Part shown: in pieces, positions 23,841 through 34,190 of the stretch
How positions within the stretch are numbered: position 1 is the stretch's first letter
Layout of the letters: every line of letters starts with the position of its first letter
Source of the DNA: an uncultured Prevotellaceae bacterium
Lineage (GTDB): Bacteria; Bacteroidota; Bacteroidia; Bacteroidales; Bacteroidaceae
Direction: 5' to 3'
Assembly (NCBI GenBank): GCA_900316355.1
Contig: ONCQ01000004.1
Span: 1 to 64,000 of the forward strand
Length of the DNA: 64,000 nt
Program-made: the position numbers and the translations under genes
Notes under the pieces: model-generated
Told to the model about the DNA's origin: nothing
Databases searched by the model: none
The model's input: only the letters and a program-made list of their open reading frames with translations

Positions 23841-26800
23841 CTATTTTACCAATACTTTCTTGCCATTCACGATATAGATACCTGTCTTTAACCCTGAACC
23901 ATTCACCTTGAACCTTGAACCGTCAACGCGCTGACCGGAGAGGTTGTAGATCTTTGAATCCTGAACCTTGAACCCTGAACCCTGAACCGTATTGATGTCT
24001 GTTGCCAAGCCGTCGAAGTCGAAGGTGAAGCCCTTCACGGCACCGCCGGAAGCGGCTGTCGCGAGGTATGCCTTGTTGGCGCCGAGCGTGATGGAGGTCA
24101 CTCCGTTGTTGTCAAACTTGTAGAACCCAATCTTCCCGTCCTTACGTCCCATGGAGTAGTAGGGTGTCTCGTCGCTGAGGTCGAGCGTCTTACCCACAAT
24201 GGTGCCCTTCAGCAGGTTGTCTTCCTTGCTAACCACGGGGGTGAGGTTGTTTGCCGTTGACAGGGTCGCAGAAGAAGCCGCTTCGCTGTTGACGAGCACG
24301 ACAGCTGTGAAGGCGGGAATCTTACCGTCTGTGAGTTCTGTGAGTTGGGCATAGCCGCCACTGACGGTGGTGATGTAATAGGCCTTGGTATTCTCGTCTG
24401 TCTGCACGTCGTAAGGCAGATAGAGCGTAGCGTATGACTTGTCGCCGACAACGTTGAGGGGAAGAGACTTGCCAAGGGTAACGGTGAAGTTGGCCAGAGA
24501 CAGCCACTTGCTGGCATCGGTTGTGGTAATGGTGATGGTTGTTGAGGCAGCGGACAAGCCTGAAACCTCAAGAGGAGTGTAAGTGTTGCCGAGGTTGGCA
24601 GGAGTGATGGGCGAACCACCTTCTGCGGTAAGCGTATATGTAGCTGCCTGATAAACACCCGTCTGTACGGAGTAGCCTGTGATAACGTAGCCTGCAGGAG
24701 CCGTCAGCGTCAGCGTGGAATTGGTGTTGGCTGCGGCGGGGTGATATGCCAGATTGTAAAGGCTGTTGAAATTCGAGAATCTGTTGTATGAGCCGTCACT
24801 CAGCGTCATGGTCAGCCCTGCTACGCCGCTGGTGGCATTAGATGTCCAGGTGAGGCCGTTCCATGAGCCGTAGGTGCTTTCACTGGATAATCCATTGACA
24901 ATCTTCACATCCTCACACCCAGAGTCGTAGATTTCCTCAATAGCAAATTGGCAACCATCGTCTGTTGTATTGTTACCGCCACCCCAGTTGTAGATCTTTC
25001 CATCAATGTTTGTCTGATTGAGCTGTACAGAGCCGCAGTAGATGATATATTTGTCGGCTGTGGCAGCCTTGCCTAACTGCCATCCTGCGGCCGGCTGTGT
25101 AGAGGTGGTGCTTACCTGTGTGTTGTAGTTTGCAACGGGAGAGATGTAGGAACCGTCAGCGCGGTTCACGATGTCGAAGGCATCACGCTCGCCCTCGCGA
25201 ACCACAAACTTCCATTGCATGGACTCGGCTGCCCCTGACGTGCTCTCCCCCACGACACCCTCGCCCACGCCATTACTCTTTGTGTAGCGAATGCCACGCA
25301 ATGGCGTGCAGAAAGTGTACCAACGATCAGTTTTTGGGAACTCGTTCACCACGATTGCCTCGTCGCGTGTTGCAGCTGCCATCGTGCCATCGCCTGCCGC
25401 AGCCTTGATGCTGTAGCCGCTCTTCAGGCCATTCTCATCGAAAGCGGAGTCGGGCAGGCGGAAGGTGTTGGTGTTGTAGAAGCCGACGATATTGCCACTG
25501 TTGTCATAAACGATGATGCCCACGGCTCCCGTGCCACTGACCGTCACATTCCCGCGCGCGGAAATATTATAGGTATAGGCGGAACATGGAGCTTCGAAAT
25601 CGGTGTATTGTCCCATCTCGCCGACAGCGCCGAAGGAACGGACGGGGGCATCGGAGTTGATTGTTCTCTTCTCGCCTTCGGCATGACCTTCGTAGGTGGC
25701 GAGGGGCGCTGTGACACGGTCTTCGATGAAGGTGATGTTGGCCTTGGGCAGGTTGAGAGCGGACACGGTAGCCTTAGCGGCATCGATCATCTCCTGCGTC
25801 ACATAGAGGCATGACTTACTATAGTCATTAATCAGCTGGTATTGCGTCGTGGTGATGTCGCCCAGCGTCAGACTCTCTGAACTGGGAATCATGAAGAATC
25901 CATAGGACGTGAAGAAGTCCGTGAGGTCATAGCCGCTGACCTGGCAGCACTTCACGTAGAATTTCAAGTAGTCGTCGGAGGCGGCTGTGAACTGGCCTCC
26001 CGTGATTGTTCCCTCGTTGACAGACACATCCTTACGCGTCATCGGATCGGCACGCAGGGCATCGTAGAGGCGGGGGAAGAAATCTGGGTCGTTGTCGTTG
26101 AGATGGAAGAACATATAGAGCGACCAGTTGAAGTGCAGCATCTGCTGATTATAGCCGTCAACGTTATTGCATGATTGGGCTACACGCTCTGGCCACGAGA
26201 TGCCGTCGAGGTAGTCGTTGAATACTGCCTGAATGCTGGCCGTGCGGCTGGTGTAGCGTCCCTGCTTGTAGATGGCCACATTGGAGAAAAGGTTGTTCGA
26301 GATCTCCGTGTTGCCCACCATGTTGATGGGGCTCTGACGGTTATGACCCTGCTCGTGGGCTATACACCACATATTGTCTGCCACTGTCAGCAGATTCGTC
26401 GCATTGAAGATGCGATCGTGATAGTCATAGTAGTAGAATGTGCCGTAGTTCGTGGCGTGGGGATTTCCGGATTCGTCATCGCCTCCTAATGAGGTGACAG
26501 ACGAGAGGTTGTTGCAGTACTGTCCGTAAGTTGTCTCTCCACCATAGGCATCGGAGCGTCCCGTAAGCTCATCCTGCCCCTCCGACAGGTTCTTCCAGAC
26601 ATTCATCATATCGACGACGCTGGATCCATTGAGTGCGGTGAGTAGCCAGCTCTTCTTGAGGTTCATGACGTGCTTGCTGCTCTTGAGGCAGACGTTTTCC
26701 TTGGAGAGCAGATGTGTGGTGAGCTGTGTCCAGTCCGCATCGTCATCGCCACGGGTGAGGTCGAAGTAACCCTGCACAGTGCCGCCCTCGATGTGAACGG

Positions 26801-27812
26801 TGACGTCGGCATATTTGGACATCAGTTGATAGGGCGTACCGCCATCTGTGGTGTTATCGACTTCATAGAACACGAAGCAGTTGCCGGAGGTGGCCATGAG
26901 CAGGCAGTTCATACCTTCGTGCAGGTCGTAGGTCGTGCCTGAAGCCTGTCCGTGTCCTGCCACTTCCAGCTTCACGGCCTGCCCGTCAGGAATATCGCCC
27001 ACGTAGATCTGCAGGATATTGCCAGCATCGGCCCAGATGCCCGTAGGATTGCTGAGACGCCCCATCAGGTGGCCGTAGCCGAGGATGCTTGTCCAGCGGC
27101 TATGGCTGCTGTATGCCTTGTAGTCCGCGATGCGGAAGGTCTGCTCTGTCTTGTCCCAACCGTCGTAAGTTGTCCAGCTGTTGTTCTTCACCTTGATGGC
27201 CATATTCTGCACAGTGGTGGACAGCGCGCTCATGGCAGAGCGAAGCTCTGAATCAGAGTATCCTGAATACGGGCTTTTGAGAGCCGTACAGGCCGTAGTG
27301 GTAAAGAAAGTAGTCAGCTGTTCCGTTGTGGCTTCTAATAAGGCTGCCTGCTGGTTCGCAAGTTCATTTTCGTCCACCTCAACAGATTCGATGGTCCACT
27401 TGGACTTTGCTTCTGTTACATCCCAATAAACTACATTGTTACTGTTGGAACAATGGAGGCCTCCCCAACTGGTGTTAGCAAAAGTTGCAATACTTCCGTC
27501 TTCTCCGAGGGTGAACGTGAAAGGTTGGCTGTTCGTGAAGAAATTAGTTTCGATGTCGGTCATGCTTTGTATATACCTCTCCGTCAGCGCATTCTTGATT
27601 GTGACATTGCTGCCATTTACGTTGAGGTACCACACTTGTGTATAGTTCTCCGTCATTAAATCTGAACAGACGAGGATATGCGAACTGGTGTTCTCCGTCA
27701 TATACTTGTCGTTGTAGCTCTTGATCCGGTAGTAGCCGCTCGTAATCGTAGCCGATGCCACACTCGTCATGAGTAAGAGCATCGCAGTTGTCAGTAGATT
27801 TTTAAGTTTCAT
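23841..27812 (-). CDS. Secreted M60-type metallopeptidase (mucinase)
   Basis: A 1323-residue protein with a signal peptide (about 1-21). An N-terminal RICIN-like module (25-150) precedes an M60 (enhancin/mucinase) catalytic region (about 215-690). The zinc motif is HEQGH at 486-490 with the third ligand Glu503, fitting the M60 pattern HExxHx(8-28)E. M60 peptidases cut O-glycosylated mucins next to glycans. Downstream come a second RICIN-like region (about 830-990, 'FCTPLRGIRYTKS', 'KIYNWGGGNN'), a beta-sandwich and the sorting tail ending GIYIVNGKKVLVK. The tail DNA is nearly identical to that of the two upstream glycosidase genes. It lies 45 nt downstream of the GH20 gene. Confidence 0.88.
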   Translation of the reverse strand: MKLKNLLTTAMLLLMTSVASATITSGYYRIKSYNDKYMTENTSSHILVCSDLMTENYTQVWYLNVNGSNVTIKNALTERYIQSMTDIETNFFTNSQPFTFTLGEDGSIATFANTSWGGLHCSNSNNVVYWDVTEAKSKWTIESVEVDENELANQQAALLEATTEQLTTFFTTTACTALKSPYSGYSDSELRSAMSALSTTVQNMAIKVKNNSWTTYDGWDKTEQTFRIADYKAYSSHSRWTSILGYGHLMGRLSNPTGIWADAGNILQIYVGDIPDGQAVKLEVAGHGQASGTTYDLHEGMNCLLMATSGNCFVFYEVDNTTDGGTPYQLMSKYADVTVHIEGGTVQGYFDLTRGDDDADWTQLTTHLLSKENVCLKSSKHVMNLKKSWLLTALNGSSVVDMMNVWKNLSEGQDELTGRSDAYGGETTYGQYCNNLSSVTSLGGDDESGNPHATNYGTFYYYDYHDRIFNATNLLTVADNMWCIAHEQGHNRQSPINMVGNTEISNNLFSNVAIYKQGRYTSRTASIQAVFNDYLDGISWPERVAQSCNNVDGYNQQMLHFNWSLYMFFHLNDNDPDFFPRLYDALRADPMTRKDVSVNEGTITGGQFTAASDDYLKFYVKCCQVSGYDLTDFFTSYGFFMIPSSESLTLGDITTTQYQLINDYSKSCLYVTQEMIDAAKATVSALNLPKANITFIEDRVTAPLATYEGHAEGEKRTINSDAPVRSFGAVGEMGQYTDFEAPCSAYTYNISARGNVTVSGTGAVGIIVYDNSGNIVGFYNTNTFRLPDSAFDENGLKSGYSIKAAAGDGTMAAATRDEAIVVNEFPKTDRWYTFCTPLRGIRYTKSNGVGEGVVGESTSGAAESMQWKFVVREGERDAFDIVNRADGSYISPVANYNTQVSTTSTQPAAGWQLGKAATADKYIIYCGSVQLNQTNIDGKIYNWGGGNNTTDDGCQFAIEEIYDSGCEDVKIVNGLSSESTYGSWNGLTWTSNATSGVAGLTMTLSDGSYNRFSNFNSLYNLAYHPAAANTNSTLTLTAPAGYVITGYSVQTGVYQAATYTLTAEGGSPITPANLGNTYTPLEVSGLSAASTTITITTTDASKWLSLANFTVTLGKSLPLNVVGDKSYATLYLPYDVQTDENTKAYYITTVSGGYAQLTELTDGKIPAFTAVVLVNSEAASSATLSTANNLTPVVSKEDNLLKGTIVGKTLDLSDETPYYSMGRKDGKIGFYKFDNNGVTSITLGANKAYLATAASGGAVKGFTFDFDGLATDINTVQGSGFKVQDSKIYNLSGQRVDGSRFKVNGSGLKTGIYIVNGKKVLVK
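23859..23957 (-). repeat. Sorting-tail DNA repeat, copy 1 (M60 gene)
   Basis: A segment of about 99 bp encoding the sorting tail, nearly identical to 27876-27974 and 31377-31475. It contains GGTTCAAGGTTCAAGGTGAA-type heptads, so part of the tail ('GSRFKVNGSGLK') is repeat-derived. Confidence 0.85.
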
Positions 27813-27857
27813 GAAGTTTGTTAGAGTGATCCTGAATGATATGAATTGTTTATCTCA

Positions 27858-30800
27858 TTATCTTACGATTGCCTTCTTGCCATTCACGATATAGATACCT
27901 GTCTTTAACCCTGAACCATTAACCTTGAACCTTGAACCGTCAAAGCGCTGACCGGTGAGGTTGTAGATCATTGAACTTTGATCATTGAACCTTGAACTTT
28001 CGGCTTCGTCCGTGGGGGTGAGTCGGATGCCGTCGTGGGAGGGGGCATCGCCCGTTAGGCTGACGGGGAAGAAAGCCCAGTCGTTGTTGCCGCCCGTGGC
28101 GGTGGGAGGTTTGTTTCCCCAACCTACTACGGTGGCCTTGTCATCGCCCAGGCTGTAGTCGTTAGCGTCCATGATGATGCCCTCTGCCGACTGCACAAAG
28201 AAATGCCCTGCGGTGTTGTTGATCTTGGCGATGGTCAGTGGCTCAATAGGTCGTGCCGTGACGGGCACCGGCGTGCTCTGCTGTATCTTGCCGAAGTAAT
28301 TGCCGAAGCCTGTCTGGATGTACATCTTCCCGGCATACGCCTCCATGAGGCGCACGAGATGGCGGGCGGTCAGCGTGGTGGCACCGCTGGGCTTGGTGGC
28401 GGTGTTGTGCAGCTTGTGGGTCTGCACGTTCTCGAAGAGATAGCCGCGGGTGGCACCGCGGTCATACATGACATACCATTGCCCCGTCGTCAGGTCGTCA
28501 GCGGCGGTGGCTGCGACGAGGATTTCTTTGTCCGTGAGTTCTGGCAACGGTGTAGAGGAGAGAGGATAGGGGATGTCCTCTTCAGCTATCTCGCTGATGA
28601 CGTACTTGCAGCCCGTGTCGCTGATATTGCTGCCGCTGCCCCAGTTGTAAATCTTGTACGCGCCGGAGAGCGCCGTGCTGGCCATGTTCGTCTGGTTGAA
28701 CTGGCAGCTGCCGGAGGTGATGATGACGAAGCCGGGTTCATCGGACTTGCTGACGGTCCATCCGGCTGTGGGTGCTGTGGCCTGGGTCTTGAGGGCGGTG
28801 TTGTTGCTGCTGTTGGGGGAAATGAAAGAGGCGTCGGCGATGTTGACGATGTCATACTTCCCGTCGCCGTGCGCCACGAACTTCCAGCAGGCGGCGGTGG
28901 TGATGGCTGTGGCTCCGGCCAGCTCGCTGCCGCTGCCCGAGGAGGTGGCGTAGCGACTGCCGCGCAGGGGAGTGCAGAGCGTGTAGTAGTGAGCATCGCC
29001 ATCGCTGCTGGTCAGGGGTTGGTTGATGGTCTGTGCCGACAGACCGTTCTTGAAGGTCGTGAAGGCTGTCTGCAACGTTGTCACCTGTGCCTCGCGCTCG
29101 GCGGCGGTCATCGTCGTCTGCAGCGTGGTTTCCACCTCGGCGACAGCGGCGTTCAACGTGGCAGCAGCACTGACGGGGTAGTAGCCCACCTGTGTACCGC
29201 AGACGCTGTTGACGTAGGTCCTGATTTCACCTATCTTTGCCACGACACTCTCTGCATTGGCATCCAAGCTCTGGATGGGTGAGTAGGTGATGCCGTCGAG
29301 GGCGTGGCGACCCTCGGCGTCGGTGAGCACGAAGGTGAACATCCATTTGTTGAGGCGGATGTTGCTGGCGTTGACGTAGGGCAGTTTCAGCAGCACTTTG
29401 TTCCAGCCGGCACGCAAGGAGATGGCAATGGGGTTGCGCGCGGGGAAGTTCTCGTTGCCGAGGTCCACCTCGCTGTTGATGCTCTTGCCGCTGTTGGTCC
29501 ACGTGGGAGCTGGCACCTCTATGTCGTTCACCCAGAGGCGCGAGCCCTTGCGGTCCCAGTTGCCGGCATCGGGGGCCTTGTCGTTCTCCGAGCGGCTGTA
29601 GTTCTGGAACTCGATGAGGGCACCTGCCGGCTGTGCCGTGGGCGAATAGACGTAGGTCCAGGCGTAGGCCGTGGTGTTCAGCTGCGGCGAGGCGAAGAAC
29701 GCCGGCACAATGGTGCCCCAGGTGTGGCGCAGGTATATGCCGGCGCCTGTGGCCATGCTCGTCGTATAGGTCTTGCCGTCGTAGGTGAACTGGTCGGGCA
29801 GGATCTCGTCGGTGGACGTCTCGGGCGGGAAGACAGCTGCGGCGTTGCCGCCGTTGGGGAAGGGTTGTGTGATGCGCCACTTGACGTTGGTCTGCTTGAC
29901 ATAGGGGATGGGCTCATCCTTCAGCCAGGTGTCCTTATAGTAGAGGAAGCGGCGCTCCCAGTCGGCAAACGCCTCGAACTCCGCGCCGCTGTTGGGCAGC
30001 GTCGTGCCGCCGACCTCGATGTACTGGCTGCCGCCGCCCATCCAGCCGCGTTCGGCGGTGGCGAGGGCGTGGGCATAGAGACCGTTCTGGCTGATGATGT
30101 CCGTTTCGGTCGGCGTCTTGCGGTCGTTCCAGATGGCGGTGATGGCACCGGCCACCTCGCTGTTGCCCTGCTGGGCGTAATAGACATTGCTCTTGTAGAT
30201 GCCTACCAGGTCGGCAAAGACATCGAAGTGGTTGACATAGTTGTAGCGGCAGTCGATATTGGGCAGACCGTCAATCTTACGGCCACTGGTGCTCCACATC
30301 TCCGTCATGTCGATGTAGGGCAGGTTCGCCTTGCTGATGCTGACGCCGCTGATGGGGTTCCATACGATGCACTTGCGGCCGAGTGTCTGCTTGATGTACT
30401 GCGACATCTCGTTGACGAAGGCCGCCGTTGTGCCGGCCTCGTCGGCGCCCATGTGGATGTACGGCGCCAGCGGGAAGGCTGCGGCCAGCTCCGAGAGCAA
30501 TGTCTTCAGGGCTACCTTGCCCTGATTGCTGCTCATGGTGAAGCCCATCGCGTTGGTGAAGGCGGTGGAGTGGCCTGGCATGTCAATCTCTGGGATGATG
30601 ATGACACCACGCTCGGCGGCGTAAGCTTCCAGCTCGGTGCATTGCGCCTGAGTGTAGTAGCTTCCTGCGAAGCGCGTCATGTTGGCGGCCTGGTTGAGCT
30701 GAGGATAGGCCTTGGACTCGAAGCGGAAGCCCTGGTTGTCGGTCAGGTGCCAATGGAAGACATTGACCTTGAAGCGTGAAAGCAAGTCGATTTCCTTCTT

Positions 30801-31301
30801 CAGCTCATCGAAGGAGATGAACGAACGGCCTACGTCGTGCATGATGCCGCGCAGCTTGAAGGCCGGGTAGTCGGTGATGCTGACACCGGGAATGCCTGTG
30901 CCGCCGGTGGCAGCGGCGAGCTGCATCAACGTCTGGGCAGCACGAATCACGCCCGTCTTTGTGGCAGCGGTGATGGTGATGGCATCTGTGGCGACCTCCA
31001 GCTTGTAGCCCTCGTTGGGGAAGTCCGCCAGCGTGTAGTCGAAGGTGCCGAGCGTGGCGGCACTGACGATGTTCACCGTCACGGCTGCCGTGGCGCTGCC
31101 GGACGTGGTGAAGAGTGAGGCCAACAATGTCGAATTTGTCGGGTCGGTCAGCATCACGGGACGACCGAGGTCGAAGGTGGCTCCGTTCTCGATGACCTGT
31201 TGAGGCTTGGGCAACAACAATGACGTGGCAGATGATGCCTGCAGGCTTCCGATATTGACGAGGAGCAGCAATGCCAGAAGGAAAGGTCTTGTTTTCACCA
31301 T
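27858..31301 (-). CDS. Secreted GH20 beta-N-acetylhexosaminidase
   Basis: A 1147-residue protein with a signal peptide (about 1-22, 'GSLQA/SSA'). A GH20b N-terminal domain (25-145) precedes the catalytic barrel (about 148-460) with 'FKLRGIMHDVGRSFIS', 'VNVFHWHLTDNQGFRFE' and the catalytic pair Asp287-Glu288 in HMGADEAG. It removes terminal GlcNAc/GalNAc from glycans. After it follow a carbohydrate-binding-like module, RICIN-like repeats (about 760-920 and 925-1090), and the sorting tail 'IYNLTGQRFDGSRFK' ending GKKAIVR. The middle gene of the sialidase-GH20-M60 operon; gaps are 57 and 45 nt. Confidence 0.93.
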   Translation of the reverse strand: MVKTRPFLLALLLLVNIGSLQASSATSLLLPKPQQVIENGATFDLGRPVMLTDPTNSTLLASLFTTSGSATAAVTVNIVSAATLGTFDYTLADFPNEGYKLEVATDAITITAATKTGVIRAAQTLMQLAAATGGTGIPGVSITDYPAFKLRGIMHDVGRSFISFDELKKEIDLLSRFKVNVFHWHLTDNQGFRFESKAYPQLNQAANMTRFAGSYYTQAQCTELEAYAAERGVIIIPEIDMPGHSTAFTNAMGFTMSSNQGKVALKTLLSELAAAFPLAPYIHMGADEAGTTAAFVNEMSQYIKQTLGRKCIVWNPISGVSISKANLPYIDMTEMWSTSGRKIDGLPNIDCRYNYVNHFDVFADLVGIYKSNVYYAQQGNSEVAGAITAIWNDRKTPTETDIISQNGLYAHALATAERGWMGGGSQYIEVGGTTLPNSGAEFEAFADWERRFLYYKDTWLKDEPIPYVKQTNVKWRITQPFPNGGNAAAVFPPETSTDEILPDQFTYDGKTYTTSMATGAGIYLRHTWGTIVPAFFASPQLNTTAYAWTYVYSPTAQPAGALIEFQNYSRSENDKAPDAGNWDRKGSRLWVNDIEVPAPTWTNSGKSINSEVDLGNENFPARNPIAISLRAGWNKVLLKLPYVNASNIRLNKWMFTFVLTDAEGRHALDGITYSPIQSLDANAESVVAKIGEIRTYVNSVCGTQVGYYPVSAAATLNAAVAEVETTLQTTMTAAEREAQVTTLQTAFTTFKNGLSAQTINQPLTSSDGDAHYYTLCTPLRGSRYATSSGSGSELAGATAITTAACWKFVAHGDGKYDIVNIADASFISPNSSNNTALKTQATAPTAGWTVSKSDEPGFVIITSGSCQFNQTNMASTALSGAYKIYNWGSGSNISDTGCKYVISEIAEEDIPYPLSSTPLPELTDKEILVAATAADDLTTGQWYVMYDRGATRGYLFENVQTHKLHNTATKPSGATTLTARHLVRLMEAYAGKMYIQTGFGNYFGKIQQSTPVPVTARPIEPLTIAKINNTAGHFFVQSAEGIIMDANDYSLGDDKATVVGWGNKPPTATGGNNDWAFFPVSLTGDAPSHDGIRLTPTDEAESSRFNDQSSMIYNLTGQRFDGSRFKVNGSGLKTGIYIVNGKKAIVR
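27876..28036 (-). repeat. Sorting-tail DNA repeat, copy 2 (GH20 gene)
   Basis: The first 99 bp match copies 1 and 3. The match with copy 3 (31377-31537) continues for about 160 bp with only a few differences, pointing to recent duplication or gene conversion. Confidence 0.85.
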
Positions 31302-31358
31302 TGTTCAACTTTGTCTTTGCTATGGTTCATGGATGGTTGAAGCGACTGTTCCTGCCCA

Positions 31359-34148
31359 TTACCGTACCATCATCTTCTTGCCATTCACGATATAGATACC
31401 TGTCTTTAACCCTGAACCATTCACCTTGAACCTTGAACCGTCAACGCGCTGACCGGCGAGGTTGTAGATCTTTGAACTTTGATCATTGAACCTTGAACTT
31501 TCGGCTTCGTCCATGGGGGTGAGTCGGATGCCGTCGGGCAGCTTGCCGCCCGCCTTGACAAACCAGTCGAGGATCTGTTCGCGGGTGATGGTGACGAAGT
31601 TGATGGCATAGCCGTTGCCGGCGCTGTAGGACTCGTCCTCAAAGAGCAGGGCGACATTGCCGCTGGGCAGCTGGATCATGGTGGAGTAGCAGGAGCCGTT
31701 GGGCTGGATGTTATAGACGTCCTTCCATGTTGTGCCGCCGTTCAGGCTCATGCTTATCTGTAGGCTCTGACGGCCGCTGGTGTTGATGTAGCTGTGGAGC
31801 ATGATGTCGGGATCGGTGTCGCTCTGACGGCTGTAGTAGAGGATATCGGCATTGCAGGCGTTGCCCCAGATGTCTCCCGTGCGGGTTTGTGTGCCCCAGT
31901 GGAAGGTCACGGTGCCATCGGCGTTCTTCGTGTAGGTAGCGGTGTTCCAGCCGCGGTTGCCGTTCTGGCGCACGGAGAGCAGCAGGCTGCCGTCGTTGCG
32001 CTGCTCCAGCTTCGACTCGTCGGTGCCAGTGTAGGCCACGGCATTGCTCAGGCGCCAGTGGGCACCGTTGTCGGTGGAGTAGAGGATATAATTGACGGTG
32101 CCGAGGTCGTTCTTGCAGTTGGTGGTGAACATGATGACGCCGTCGGTGGTCGTCAGGCCCTTGCCGGAGGTGGTGAAGATGTTGGTGACGCTGAGGCTGC
32201 CGTCGTTGCTGTTCTCGTCATAGAAGGCGGGTGAATCCAGCAGGTTCTTCATGAGCGTCCAGCTCTTGCCGTTGTCGGTGCTGCGGGCGAAGCCGGCCGT
32301 GACCATTCCATAGCCCCACGTCTTGCTGCCCGAGGCCATGATGCAGACGAGGTCGCCGTTGGTGGCGCGGGCCAGAGCTGCATCGCCGTAGCCGAAGTAG
32401 GCGGCCGTGTAGCCGTCGCCGACAGCGATGGTGGCGTAGTCCTTCCAGGTGCGGCCGCCGTCCTCACTGCGCAGGCTCACCACGTCGATCTTGTGGTTGC
32501 CCAGGTCGCTGTTGCTGTTGTAGCGCTTGTCGGCTGCCACGACGATGTTGTCGTTCTCATCCAGGATCATTGCCGGGATGCGGTAGTAGCGGCAGTCGTC
32601 GGTGGTGGGTTTGAAGATGAAGAGCTGTTGGTCGAAGACTTTCATGCCTTGGCGGTCGGGGTTCCCGATGGCTGTGGCATCGAAGGAGGCATCGGCCGAC
32701 GTGGTATAGTCGATGGTGGTGAGAGCTGCCTTGAGGATGGCGCCCAGCTGGGCATCGTCCTTCACCGTGGCACAGAGCCAGAGGCGGTGCAGCCCGGCGG
32801 TGATATTCTCCACCTTGATGTCCGTCGTGGCGCCTATTTCGGTGGTGCTCCCCACGGGGGCTGCCGGGATATTGGCCAGGAACTCTGTCTCCTTGGTGTC
32901 ATAGAGATAGAGGCTGTTGATGTTGTCGCGCGTAGCTGCATCCAGGGCAAAGCGGAAGGTGGCCTTCTGCAACACCTGCGACGGGGTGATGTCTATGCGC
33001 AGGAGCAGGGCATCGGCATTGCCGCGCCCGGTGGTCTGGTAGCCGCGACTGACGGTGACGTCGCTCTCGAAGAGTGCAATCTCTGCAGGGATATCATCCA
33101 GCTCTACGGGATAGAAGGCCCAGTCGTTGTTGCCGCCCGTGGCGGTGGGAACAGTGGTGCCCCATCCCACGACGGTGGCCTTGGCTTCGCCGGCGCTGAG
33201 GTCGTTGGCGTCCAAGATGACGCCGGTGCTGACGCCTTGCAGGTAGAAGTGTCCGTCGGTGCCTGCAATCTTCTTCACCGCGATGGCCTCGGTGGCTCCT
33301 GCTACCACGGCCACCTGTGTGTTGTGCTCAATGGTGCCGAAGTAGTTGCCGAAGCCGTTCTGGATATAGTAGTTTCCATCGCCTGCATCCGTGAGGCGCA
33401 GCAGGTACTTGGCCGCTTTCGTGGCCAGTCCGCTGGGTGCTGTGGCGGTGTTGAAGAGCTTGTGGCTGTCGCTGTTCTCATAGAGATAGCCGTGGGGCTT
33501 AGTGCCGCCGGTGAGGCCGCGGTCGTAGATGGTGTACCACTGTCCGGTGGCCAAATCGTTGGCAGGCGTGGCACTGACGGCCACCATCTTGTGCTCCAGC
33601 TCCAACAGCGGTTCCGAGGAGAGGGCCGCATCCACCGCGAAGATCTTCACGCCCTGCGCTGCATTGCCGCTGGTCTTGGTGGTATAGCCTACAATCTTCT
33701 GCGAGGAACGGTCGATGCTGAGCACCGTGGTGCCGTCGGCGGCCTTGGCTCTCGGGTAGGCGATGTTCCCGGAGAAGTTCATCGACCATGCGCCGGCCTC
33801 CAACTCTATCGCCGGTGCCAGCTTCTGGTTATAGACCGGCACACCCCAGAACTTACCTGTGTATTGGTTGCGGATGCGCCAGGTGCCGTCGGTGTTCTTG
33901 AAGAAGTAATAGACGCTGGCCGTGGTGGGCTGGTTGCCGGCGTTAGGTACGGAATAGTCGGAGCCAGCGTCGGTGATATAGGGATTGCCGCTGGCCTGTG
34001 ATTGCAGGATATACTTGCCGCCATCTACGAGGTCACTTTCTCTGGTGATCTGTGCGCCAACACCTACTGAGGACTGCGCGAGGAGATGAACGGGCATGGC
34101 TATCATCATCGCGATGATGGCTGCGAGTGTCTTGAGAGTCGGTTTCAT
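31359..34148 (-). CDS. Secreted GH33 sialidase
   Basis: A 929-residue protein from the ATG at 34146-34148, which gives a signal peptide (MKPTLKTLAAIIAMMIAMPV..LAQ); the frame runs 96 nt further upstream but passes the promoter. RICIN-like modules occupy 25-350 and a sialidase-associated domain about 370-500. The catalytic propeller begins at the Arg of YRIP (about 523) and shows several Asp boxes ('SEDGGRTWKDY', 'STDNGKSWTLM', 'STDNGAHWRL', 'SLNGGTTWKD'). It releases sialic acid from host glycans. The tail 'KIYNLAGQRVDGSRFK' ends GKKMMVR. First gene of the operon, with a perfect promoter at 34191-34221. Confidence 0.93.
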   Translation of the reverse strand: MKPTLKTLAAIIAMMIAMPVHLLAQSSVGVGAQITRESDLVDGGKYILQSQASGNPYITDAGSDYSVPNAGNQPTTASVYYFFKNTDGTWRIRNQYTGKFWGVPVYNQKLAPAIELEAGAWSMNFSGNIAYPRAKAADGTTVLSIDRSSQKIVGYTTKTSGNAAQGVKIFAVDAALSSEPLLELEHKMVAVSATPANDLATGQWYTIYDRGLTGGTKPHGYLYENSDSHKLFNTATAPSGLATKAAKYLLRLTDAGDGNYYIQNGFGNYFGTIEHNTQVAVVAGATEAIAVKKIAGTDGHFYLQGVSTGVILDANDLSAGEAKATVVGWGTTVPTATGGNNDWAFYPVELDDIPAEIALFESDVTVSRGYQTTGRGNADALLLRIDITPSQVLQKATFRFALDAATRDNINSLYLYDTKETEFLANIPAAPVGSTTEIGATTDIKVENITAGLHRLWLCATVKDDAQLGAILKAALTTIDYTTSADASFDATAIGNPDRQGMKVFDQQLFIFKPTTDDCRYYRIPAMILDENDNIVVAADKRYNSNSDLGNHKIDVVSLRSEDGGRTWKDYATIAVGDGYTAAYFGYGDAALARATNGDLVCIMASGSKTWGYGMVTAGFARSTDNGKSWTLMKNLLDSPAFYDENSNDGSLSVTNIFTTSGKGLTTTDGVIMFTTNCKNDLGTVNYILYSTDNGAHWRLSNAVAYTGTDESKLEQRNDGSLLLSVRQNGNRGWNTATYTKNADGTVTFHWGTQTRTGDIWGNACNADILYYSRQSDTDPDIMLHSYINTSGRQSLQISMSLNGGTTWKDVYNIQPNGSCYSTMIQLPSGNVALLFEDESYSAGNGYAINFVTITREQILDWFVKAGGKLPDGIRLTPMDEAESSRFNDQSSKIYNLAGQRVDGSRFKVNGSGLKTGIYIVNGKKMMVR
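31377..31537 (-). repeat. Sorting-tail DNA repeat, copy 3 (sialidase gene)
   Basis: Nearly identical to 27876-28036 (about 160 bp), and to 23859-23957 over the first 99 bp. Confidence 0.85.
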
Positions 34149-34190
34149 GTTTTTATGTGTTTTAGGCGTTATTATACGGTTATTAGCGCA

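Noticed and set aside
29304..30779. Long open frame (491 codons) opposite the GH20 gene, and similar long frames opposite the sialidase, alaS, xseA and radA genes
   Set aside because: They are antisense shadows produced by GC-rich codon use of well-supported genes; their translations show no domain or signal sequence.
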